This document shows positions 1-4,933 of a stretch of 5,074 nucleotides of DNA, piece by piece. The stretch lies in assembly GCA_012800475.1 (NCBI GenBank), contig JAAZJF010000125.1, forward strand, positions 1-5,074. The letters are read 5' to 3'. Below the pieces are notes generated by a model. It was not told the DNA's origin and made no database searches. It saw nothing but the letters and a program-made list of their open reading frames with translations. A program made the position numbers and the translations under genes. The stretch comes from Gammaproteobacteria bacterium. Its GTDB lineage: Bacteria; Pseudomonadota; Gammaproteobacteria; Pseudomonadales; Pseudomonadaceae. The stretch's first letter is position 1. Every line of letters begins with the position of its first letter.

Positions 1-286
1 AGGGCTCAACATGAATCACATTTTGTTCTTCACATTTTTTTAAATAGGCCCAGGTCAGATCATAAAAATCTTGCTCAGTTTGTAAGACATTGGCACCTTG
101 ATAATAGATGTCCAAAAACTCCTGCAAATTATTAAACGCATAGGCGCTGCGCAAGGTTTCCACATTATCCCATGGCAGTTGAATGCGATTGCGTTCCGCC
201 AATTTAAACATCAGCTCAGGTTCTAAAGAGCCTTCTAAGTGCATATGGAGCTCTGCTTTGGGGAGTGCGTTAAGCCAGTCGTACAT
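1..286 (-). CDS. Adenine/adenosine deaminase family protein, N-terminal 95 residues (runs off the left edge)
   Basis: Zinc-dependent purine deaminase of the amidohydrolase superfamily, expected in the cytosol, converting adenine to hypoxanthine (or adenosine to inosine) in purine salvage. The visible protein starts MYDWLNALPKAELHMHLEGS. His14 and His16 in the ELHMHLEGSLEP motif are the first two metal ligands of the family. The stretch that follows, including LAERNRI (about 30-36), YAFNNLQEFLD (about 49-59) and FYDLTWAYL (about 75-83), closely resembles the Pseudomonas proteins annotated as adenine deaminase, so adenine is the more likely substrate. The C-terminal two thirds, with the catalytic Glu, the remaining ligands and the residues that separate adenine from adenosine deaminases, lie outside the window. 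The ATG at 286-284 is chosen because it matches the family start and has an AGG about 8 nt upstream. It lies 74 nt beyond the thyA stop, with a strong hairpin in the gap. No clear promoter was seen there. Family call is firm; substrate is inference. Confidence 0.9.
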   Translation of the reverse strand, partial: MYDWLNALPKAELHMHLEGSLEPELMFKLAERNRIQLPWDNVETLRSAYAFNNLQEFLDIYYQGANVLQTEQDFYDLTWAYLKKCEEQNVIHVEP

Positions 287-307
287 AAATAAACCTGTGG
301 TTGCTAG

Positions 308-331
308 GGCACGCAAGGCTGCTTGCGTGCC
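308..331. repeat. Perfect 10-bp inverted repeat with a 4-nt loop between thyA and the deaminase gene
   Basis: GGCACGCAAG (308-317) and CTTGCGTGCC (322-331) are exact reverse complements around the loop GCTG. On the minus strand the hairpin starts 29 nt after the thyA stop and ends 21 nt before the deaminase ATG. There is no T-run on either side in either direction, so it is not a standard intrinsic terminator. It may be an RNA stability or processing hairpin, a partial terminator, or an operator. Confidence 0.6.
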
Positions 332-360
332 GTGGAGTCAGATGTCAGTGCGGCACCAAA

Positions 361-1155
361 TTAGACTGCGACTTGCGCCTTAATATGCGGGTGTGCTTGA
401 TAATCGCGCAGCTCAAAGTCATCAATCTTAAAGTCAAAAATGGAATTGATATCAGGGTTGATATGCATTGTTGGCAGCGGTAAGGGATCGCGGCTCAACT
501 GCAGCTCAACTTGTTCCATATGGTTGGAGTACAGATGACAATCACCGCCGCTCCAAACAAAGTCGCCCAGTTGTAGATCACAGACTTGCGCGACCATCAT
601 GGTCAGTAACGCATAGCTGGCAATATTAAAGGGCACGCCCAAAAAGATATCCGCAGAGCGCTGGTAGAGCTGACAACTGAGCTTGCCGTCAGCCACATAA
701 AACTGAAACAACGCATGGCAGGGTGGCAGCGCCATGTCGTCCACTAAGGCTGGATTCCAAGCACTGACAATCAGGCGACGCGAATCAGGATTGGTTTTAA
801 TCATGTCGATCAGCTTGCTGATTTGATCAATGGATTCGCCATTGGGCGTGGGCCAGCTGCGCCATTGGTAACCATATACCGGGCCTAAGTCACCTTGTTC
901 ATCGGCCCACTCATCCCAAATCCGTACACCGTTATCTTGCAGGTATTTAATATTGGTATCGCCCTGCAAAAACCACAGTAATTCATGAATAATGGATCTT
1001 AAGTGGCACTTTTTGGTGGTCACCAATGGGAAGCCCGCATTTAAATCAAAACGCATTTGATGGCCAAATACGCTGCGCGTACCGGTTCCGGTACGGTCGC
1101 TTTTATCCACGCCGTGATCACGCACATGGCGCATTAAGTCGAGATACTGTTTCAT
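361..1155 (-). CDS. thyA: Thymidylate synthase
   Basis: Cytosolic homodimeric enzyme that methylates dUMP to dTMP using 5,10-methylenetetrahydrofolate, yielding dihydrofolate; the de novo source of thymidylate. The product is 264 residues, the same length as the E. coli enzyme, and the active-site residues fall at the same numbers. They are Arg21 in DRTGTGT, Arg126-Arg127 in SRRLIVSAWNP, the nucleophile Cys146 in LPPCHALFQF, Arg166-Ser167-Asp169 in QRSADIFLG, Asn177, and His207/Tyr209 in GGDCHLYSNH. The start is the ATG at 1155-1153. A longer in-frame reading would add 32 residues that do not belong to the family and would lie wholly inside lgt. An AGGAGA lies 10 nt upstream, within the end of lgt. 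The ATG overlaps the lgt TGA as ATGA, so translation is probably coupled. The gene ends in TAA at 363-361. It appears intact and functional. Confidence 0.98.
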   Translation of the reverse strand: MKQYLDLMRHVRDHGVDKSDRTGTGTRSVFGHQMRFDLNAGFPLVTTKKCHLRSIIHELLWFLQGDTNIKYLQDNGVRIWDEWADEQGDLGPVYGYQWRSWPTPNGESIDQISKLIDMIKTNPDSRRLIVSAWNPALVDDMALPPCHALFQFYVADGKLSCQLYQRSADIFLGVPFNIASYALLTMMVAQVCDLQLGDFVWSGGDCHLYSNHMEQVELQLSRDPLPLPTMHINPDINSIFDFKIDDFELRDYQAHPHIKAQVAV

Positions 1156-1949
1156 GCTGGGTTTGTCTCCTGACGCTGATACGCCACTGTAATTAAGCCG
1201 ATACCGCCGACAATCATCGGGATGCATAAGATTTGCCCCATGGTCAGCCAATCAAAGGCTAAATAGCCGATTTGTGCATCAGGGACGCGGACGAATTCGA
1301 CAATAAAGCGGAACAGCCCGTAACACAGCGCGAACATGCCAGAGATGGCCATGGTCGGGCGCGGCTTGCGTGAATAGAGCCATAAGATGATAAACAGCGC
1401 CACGCCTTCGAGTGCAAATTGATAGAGCTGCGAAGGGTGGCGCGCCAATTGCTCAGGATCGGTGGGGAACACCATCGCCCAAGATACGTCGGTGGCTTTA
1501 CCCCATAATTCGGCATTAATAAAGTTGCCAATGCGCCCCGCGCCTAAGCCGATGGGCACGAGCGGAGCAATAAAATCCATCAATTGGAAAAAGCTTTTAT
1601 TGTGTTTGCGACCAAACAGCCACACCGCCAGCATCACCCCCAAAAAACCACCGTGGAACGACATGCCGCCTTCCCAGATGCGCAATACCAGCGCTGGGTT
1701 ATCAATGTAAGCGGCTAAATCATAAAACAGCACATAGCCTAAGCGCCCACCTAAAATGATCCCCATTGCGACCCAGAAAATCAGGTCAGAGAGGGTGTCT
1801 TTCGTCCAGTTGGCGTCAAACTTGTGTAAGCGCCGACCTGCCAGCCACCACGCGCCACCAATACCCACTAAGTACATTAAACCGTACCAGTGAATTTTGA
1901 GTGGCCCCAGTGCGATGGCAACAGGGTCAATATTTGGATAGGTGAGCAT
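1152..1949 (-). CDS. lgt: Prolipoprotein diacylglyceryl transferase
   Basis: Inner-membrane enzyme that moves diacylglycerol from phosphatidylglycerol to the lipobox cysteine of prolipoproteins, the first step of lipoprotein maturation before LspA and Lnt. The product is 265 residues, about the length of Pseudomonas Lgt and shorter than the E. coli protein. About seven hydrophobic segments span the chain. Signature motifs are intact: FHGGFLGV with His99, the Lgt signature GRIGNFINAELWG (138-150), HPSQLYQ (171-177), and RFIVEFVRVPD from Arg214, whose R-x3-E pattern (Arg214, Glu218) matches the essential Arg239-Glu243 pair of E. coli. The start is ATG at 1949-1947, with AAGGA 6 nt upstream. That ribosome site overlaps the TAA of the upstream permease, and the gap between the two genes is only 9 nt. 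The 3' end overlaps thyA by four bases. The lgt-thyA pairing is common in gammaproteobacteria. Probably co-transcribed with both neighbours. Confidence 0.98.
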   Translation of the reverse strand: MLTYPNIDPVAIALGPLKIHWYGLMYLVGIGGAWWLAGRRLHKFDANWTKDTLSDLIFWVAMGIILGGRLGYVLFYDLAAYIDNPALVLRIWEGGMSFHGGFLGVMLAVWLFGRKHNKSFFQLMDFIAPLVPIGLGAGRIGNFINAELWGKATDVSWAMVFPTDPEQLARHPSQLYQFALEGVALFIILWLYSRKPRPTMAISGMFALCYGLFRFIVEFVRVPDAQIGYLAFDWLTMGQILCIPMIVGGIGLITVAYQRQETNPA

Positions 1950-1958
1950 ACTTAATCC

Positions 1959-2744
1959 TTAATTCAGCAAGAAATTGCTACCCACTACAATCAGTAGCAG
2001 AGCAAATAAACGCTTTAATAATACCGGCGACAGTTTATGAGCCAATTTAGCGCCAAAGCGCGCAAAAAACACTGAAGTGATGGCAATACCCAGTAAAGCG
2101 GGCAAGTAAATATAGCCTAAGCTCCACTCAGGTAGTTGTGTTTGCTGCCAGCCGGTACTCATAAATACCAGCGCACCCGCACAAGCGATAGGGAAACCAC
2201 AGGCCGCAGAGGTTGCCACAGCCTGTTGCATAGGGACGCTACGCCAAACTAAAAACGGCACCGTGACTGAACCACCGCCAATACCAAAAATAGCTGAAGC
2301 CCAACCAATCACGCCACCCGCGGCGATTAATTCAGGTGTTTTAGGCACAGGGCGTGGGTTCTTAGGCGTTAAGTTGAGCGCCAATTGAATCGCCACACAA
2401 ATGGCAAACACACCAATAATTTTTTGCAAAATAGGGCCGTCAATCCAGGCTGCGGTCAGGCCGCCCACTGCTGCACCAACCAGAATACCGGGTGCCATCC
2501 AGCGCACTAAACCCCATTGCACTGCGCCACGACGGTGATGCTCGCGAATGGAATTGATCGACGTAAAAGCAATGGTGGCCAGTGAAGTCCCCACAGCTAA
2601 GTGCGTAAGCACTTCAGGAGCAAAGCCTTGCGCTGTAAAGCTTAAGACTAAAACAGGCACAATAATAATGCCGCCACCTACGCCAAATAAACCCGCGAGC
2701 ACGCCAGCTATAGAGCCCAGCAGTAGATATAGAGCAAATTCCAT
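1959..2744 (-). CDS. TauE/SafE (TSUP) family membrane permease
   Basis: Predicted inner-membrane permease of the TSUP family, whose studied members move sulfite, sulfoacetate or other small organosulfur and carboxylate anions. The substrate here cannot be read from the sequence. The product is 261 residues with about eight hydrophobic segments and the internal duplication typical of the family. GLFGVGGGIIIVP (18-30) near the N-terminus recurs as IFGIGGGSVTVP (152-163) in the second half. Each copy is followed by a matching small-residue helix, LAVGTSLATIAF (49-60) and AVATSAACGFP (175-185). The ATG at 2744-2742 has AAGGA 8 nt upstream. It is first in a tight unit with lgt and thyA. A similar permease-lgt-thyA order is remembered for Pseudomonas, which supports a conserved operon rather than a chance grouping, although no functional link is known. 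No convincing promoter was found in the 91-nt gap upstream. Confidence 0.93.
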   Translation of the reverse strand: MEFALYLLLGSIAGVLAGLFGVGGGIIIVPVLVLSFTAQGFAPEVLTHLAVGTSLATIAFTSINSIREHHRRGAVQWGLVRWMAPGILVGAAVGGLTAAWIDGPILQKIIGVFAICVAIQLALNLTPKNPRPVPKTPELIAAGGVIGWASAIFGIGGGSVTVPFLVWRSVPMQQAVATSAACGFPIACAGALVFMSTGWQQTQLPEWSLGYIYLPALLGIAITSVFFARFGAKLAHKLSPVLLKRLFALLLIVVGSNFLLN

Positions 2745-2809
2745 ACGATATGTCCTTACAAGGTTAGAGTGCGCCTAGAATTAGGGCTGTGATAATCAAG
2801 AGAGCATGG

Positions 2810-2831
2810 GCGCTGCACTCAGGTGCAGCGC
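2810..2831. repeat. Perfect 9-bp inverted repeat with a 4-nt loop after the acetyltransferase gene
   Basis: GCGCTGCAC (2810-2818) and GTGCAGCGC (2823-2831) pair exactly around the loop TCAG. On the minus strand the hairpin begins 4 nt after the acetyltransferase TAA, the position expected of a terminator. What follows (CCATGCTCTCTTGATT) is only mildly T-rich. It may be a weak or Rho-assisted terminator, or an mRNA 3'-end stabiliser. Confidence 0.6.
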
Positions 2832-2835
2832 AGTA

Positions 2836-3333
2836 TTATAAGCGTCTTTGCATATACACCGCAGGTACGCCATACGAAGCCAGCGCTGTGATGTGTTGCG
2901 GGTGTGTGGTTTTTTGCGTGGTAAAACCCAAGCGTTGCCAAAAGGGTGCTGAGTCTTGTACCGAGACTAAACTACAGTGTTGCAGGCCAGCTTGGCGGGC
3001 TATGCGTAGTTTATGTTTGACTAAACTGGGACCAATCCCGCGCTTGAGGGCACGTGGCGCTACAGCTAAATCATGCAAATATAAGCAATCACTGCTGGGC
3101 GGTTCAACAAAATCACCGTCCAGAGGTGTAACCACACCTTGTTGTGAGCGGTAGCTGAATAAATAGCCACAAATACCCTGTGAGTCTTGCGCCACAATGG
3201 CTAAATCAGGGACTTGGGCCAGACGTTGCGCAATAACTTCAGCTGTTTCTTGCAAAGCATCGTCATAAACCTTGAGCTGGATATCCATAATCTCAGGCAG
3301 ATCATCAGGGTGCATTAAGCGTAATGTGTGCAT
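2836..3333 (-). CDS. GNAT family N-acetyltransferase
   Basis: Predicted cytosolic acetyl-CoA-dependent acyltransferase of 165 residues; the substrate is unknown. The single GNAT fold is recognisable in order: N-terminal beta strand and helix with MHPDDLPEIMDIQLKVY (7-23), central strand LAIVAQ (44-49), GYLFSYR (56-62), strand LYLHDLAVAP (84-93), the pyrophosphate loop KRGIGPSLV (97-105), and the terminal FWQRLGF (131-137). In the acetyl-CoA motif Q/R-x-x-G-x-G/A the first position is Leu96 and Lys97 stands in for the usual Gly, giving LKRGIG. The later glycines (99, 101) are kept. The start is ATG at 3333-3331, 24 nt after the -10 of a strong promoter. No Shine-Dalgarno sequence is visible, so initiation may be inefficient or leader-dependent. 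It ends in TAA at 2838-2836 and is followed by a hairpin. Probably a single-gene transcript. Confidence 0.9.
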   Translation of the reverse strand: MHTLRLMHPDDLPEIMDIQLKVYDDALQETAEVIAQRLAQVPDLAIVAQDSQGICGYLFSYRSQQGVVTPLDGDFVEPPSSDCLYLHDLAVAPRALKRGIGPSLVKHKLRIARQAGLQHCSLVSVQDSAPFWQRLGFTTQKTTHPQHITALASYGVPAVYMQRRL

Positions 3334-3356
3334 GGTTTGAGTACATAAAAAGCATC

Positions 3357-3385
3357 ATTCTAAAGCGCTGAGCGGTGTTTGTCAG
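3357..3385 (-). promoter_or_regulatory. Sigma-70 promoter of the acetyltransferase gene
   Basis: On the minus strand, CTGACA (3385-3380) and TAGAAT (3362-3357) are separated by exactly 17 bp. Each hexamer matches consensus at five of six positions. The transcription start should fall near 3350, leaving a leader of only about 17 nt before the ATG at 3333. This is the best promoter in the window and makes the acetyltransferase independent of the MFS gene. Confidence 0.75.
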
Positions 3386-3406
3386 GCGGATATCGATACA
3401 ATCCGC
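3386..3406. repeat. Inverted repeat abutting the acetyltransferase -35 box
   Basis: GCGGAT (3386-3391) and ATCCGC (3401-3406) are exact reverse complements across 9 nt, with the palindrome TATCGATA (3391-3398) overlapping the first arm. The repeat touches the -35 hexamer and is centred about 46 bp upstream of the predicted transcription start. That placement suits an activator or repressor site. It also lies 21 nt after the MFS stop and could fold as RNA, but no T-run follows. Regulator unknown. Confidence 0.4.
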
Positions 3407-3426
3407 TAATGACCTGCTGCAACACT

Positions 3427-4728
3427 TTAGTAATGCTGTTCCTCTGAGTCGTCAGCCACATCAGTAAGCGGGCTGTCCTGCATCTGTTCTTGCACATGAC
3501 TTTCTTCAATACGGGGGTCAAGTGCTGCGGCTAAAGGCGAGCTACTAATACCATCGGGCATAAAGATGTGCTGCAAAGGCGCTTCATCACTGATGTTTTC
3601 ACCGGTAATCGCCTGTGGACGTACGCTGATGGTAATAAACATGGCGAAAAGACTGATCGCCACATAAAGCATATTAGGGCCAAATGTTTTCATCAGTGCA
3701 CCAACCAACACGGGGCTGATGCTGGCGCCGACGCCAAAGGTCGTCAGGAGTACAGCAGTTAATGACACGCGCTTTTCGGCTTCAACATTATCATTGGCAA
3801 AGGCAACGGCCAGTGGATATAAGCTAAAGAACAGCATGGCCGTTGCACCACCACCAATAAAAATTAAGGGCAGCGGTAAATTTGTCCAAATAGCCTGAGG
3901 CAACGCAATCAGCATCAAAATAGCACTGCACGCGCGAATCAAAGTGGGGCGATCAAAGCCATCTGATAGCCAGCCTAAAGGCCCTTGGGCGATTAGGCCT
4001 GTGACAATACAAGCGGCCATAAACAAACCAATCATATGGGTTGGTAAGCCAATACGGCTGGCATATAACGGTGCTAAACCATAAAAAGCGCCCACCATCG
4101 CGCCTGCAGCTAAGCCGGTGAGCATCGATAAAGGGACACGCTGGAAGAAATAGCGCGGCTCCAGCGGTGCAGGGTGCAAAGGCTCAGGGTGAATACGACG
4201 CGTCAGTGCTACAGGTACTAAACATAAAGCAAAGCACAGTGCGACAAAGAGTAATAAGTTAGCGTCGAGGCCGGGTACAGCAGCCAAAACCAGCTGGCCG
4301 AGCACCATCCCTAAGTAGGAGGCCATCATATAACCGGAAAAAACCATGCCGCGCTCGTCAGAGGTGCTTTGCTCGTTGAGCCAGCTTTCCACCACCATAT
4401 ACATGCACATCATGCCCAGACCCACTTGCACACGCAGCAGCAGCCACACGGGTAAGTTGTCCGTTAAACCATGCATTAACACCGCGGCAGTCACAAAGCC
4501 CGCACTGGCGACATAGGCACGGATATGCCCAACGCGTGCGATTAAGCGGTGACCAGTTTTGCCACCCAGCACCAAGCCTAGGTAGAAGCCCGTCATCAAG
4601 GCACCCACCCAAATACTGTTGGTACGTTCGGCAACATGCAAAGCAAGGTAGGTACTCAGTAAACCTGAGCCTAGCAGCATTAATAAAGTGGCAAAATACA
4701 ACGAGCGGAACGACTTCCAAACAGACAT
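3427..4728 (-). CDS. MFS transporter, YcaD-like
   Basis: Predicted inner-membrane secondary transporter of the major facilitator superfamily with about 12 hydrophobic segments; the substrate is unknown. With the chosen start it has 433 residues. Visible landmarks are the opening MSVWKSFRSLYFATLLML, the loop 2-3 motif GGKTGHRLIARVGHIRAY (55-72), VESWLNE (113-119), and the second-half motif A GPLGWLSDGFDR (249-260). After the last helix a hydrophilic, acidic tail of about 60 residues follows, with MPDGISSSPLAAALDPR at 390-406. The whole layout resembles Pseudomonas MFS proteins of the YcaD type. The start is ATG at 4728-4726, which fits the family N-terminus and has a weak GAG 7 nt upstream. 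An in-frame GTG at 4740-4738 would add four residues and has no ribosome site. No gene overlaps it; the acetyltransferase follows after a 93-nt gap and has its own promoter. Family call is firm; the YcaD-like label is from remembered sequences. Confidence 0.92.
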   Translation of the reverse strand: MSVWKSFRSLYFATLLMLLGSGLLSTYLALHVAERTNSIWVGALMTGFYLGLVLGGKTGHRLIARVGHIRAYVASAGFVTAAVLMHGLTDNLPVWLLLRVQVGLGMMCMYMVVESWLNEQSTSDERGMVFSGYMMASYLGMVLGQLVLAAVPGLDANLLLFVALCFALCLVPVALTRRIHPEPLHPAPLEPRYFFQRVPLSMLTGLAAGAMVGAFYGLAPLYASRIGLPTHMIGLFMAACIVTGLIAQGPLGWLSDGFDRPTLIRACSAILMLIALPQAIWTNLPLPLIFIGGGATAMLFFSLYPLAVAFANDNVEAEKRVSLTAVLLTTFGVGASISPVLVGALMKTFGPNMLYVAISLFAMFITISVRPQAITGENISDEAPLQHIFMPDGISSSPLAAALDPRIEESHVQEQMQDSPLTDVADDSEEQHY

Positions 4729-4759
4729 GCAAGGTCTCACATGAGGGGAGTTAACGACG

Positions 4760-4776
4760 TAATGTTATAATTATCA
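4760..4776 (-). promoter_or_regulatory. AT-rich promoter candidate for the MFS gene
   Basis: On the minus strand the patch reads TGATAATTATAACATTA, offering -10-like GATAAT and TATAAC. It lies about 35-45 nt before the MFS start. No good -35 hexamer was found at 16-18 bp, so the exact element is uncertain. Confidence 0.3.
4763..4771 (+). promoter_or_regulatory. Extended -10 element facing the insertion sequence
   Basis: The plus strand carries TGTTATAAT, a perfect TATAAT with the TG of an extended -10 promoter. There is no -35 match at the usual distance, which such promoters can tolerate. Transcription would start near 4778 and run rightwards into the IS end, divergent from the MFS gene. 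The patch is AT-rich and shared with the MFS upstream region, so chance is possible. Confidence 0.3.
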
Positions 4777-4880
4777 GCTTTGTAGCTAAAAGCCCAGAAC
4801 ACTCAGTGAGTCTACGCGCCATACACCTCAGCGGCCAGCCGATTACTGTTCTTTTTAGCTCTTAAGATGCCCGTGGTTAT

Positions 4881-4900
4881 ACCCCGATGATGTATCCAAA
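4881..4900 (-). other. Predicted guide segment of the TnpB omega RNA (insertion flank)
   Basis: In characterised IS200/IS605 TnpB systems the omega RNA runs through the element's end and its last roughly 16-20 nt, copied from the flank, act as the guide. If the element ends at TTCA (4904-4901 on the minus strand), the guide here would read TTTGGATACATCATCGGGGT. It would direct TnpB to the same site lacking the element. This rests on the placed boundary and on family knowledge. Confidence 0.45.
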
Positions 4901-4907
4901 TGAACTA

Positions 4908-4929
4908 CCCACCACTTTAGAAGTGGGGG
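4908..4929 (-). repeat. Subterminal hairpin of the IS200/IS605-type end
   Basis: On the minus strand CCCCCACTT pairs with AAGTGG-T-GGG around the loop CTA: nine pairs with one bulged T. It sits 4 nt after the tnpB stop and only 7 nt from the predicted element end. Such imperfect stem-loops near the end are what TnpA binds in this family, and they also form the 3' part of the omega RNA scaffold. Confidence 0.65.
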
Positions 4930-4933
4930 TTTC

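Noticed and set aside
308..331. Intrinsic terminator for thyA
   Set aside because: The stem is excellent but neither strand has a T-run next to it, so it is listed as an inverted repeat only.
1156..1251. A 32-residue N-terminal extension of thyA in the same frame
   Set aside because: It lies entirely within lgt, has no similarity to thymidylate synthase, and the ATG at 1155 gives exactly the 264-residue family length with AGGAGA upstream.
1259..1710. Open frames on both strands within lgt
   Set aside because: Their products show no recognisable motif and they lie wholly inside lgt, whose motifs are all intact; they are by-products of its codon pattern.
2745..2809. Sigma-70 promoter for the permease-lgt-thyA unit
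   Set aside because: TTGATT is present on the minus strand, but no acceptable -10 lies 16-18 bp downstream; other pairings were too weak to report.
2789..3154. Plus-strand open frame of 121 codons opposite the acetyltransferase
   Set aside because: The product is Cys/Arg-rich with no recognisable domain, starts in the hairpin region and mirrors the GNAT coding strand.
4729..4740. GTG start adding four residues to the MFS protein
   Set aside because: No ribosome site precedes the GTG, and the family N-terminus fits the ATG at 4728. It remains possible but less likely.
4358..4754. Open frames on both strands inside the MFS gene's 5' half
   Set aside because: They overlap the well-supported MFS frame, carry no motifs and have no ribosome sites.
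4799..4812. ACTCAGTGAGT palindrome as an operator
   Set aside because: Five-base arms around one base, far upstream of the MFS start and with no partner copy; chance is the simpler explanation.
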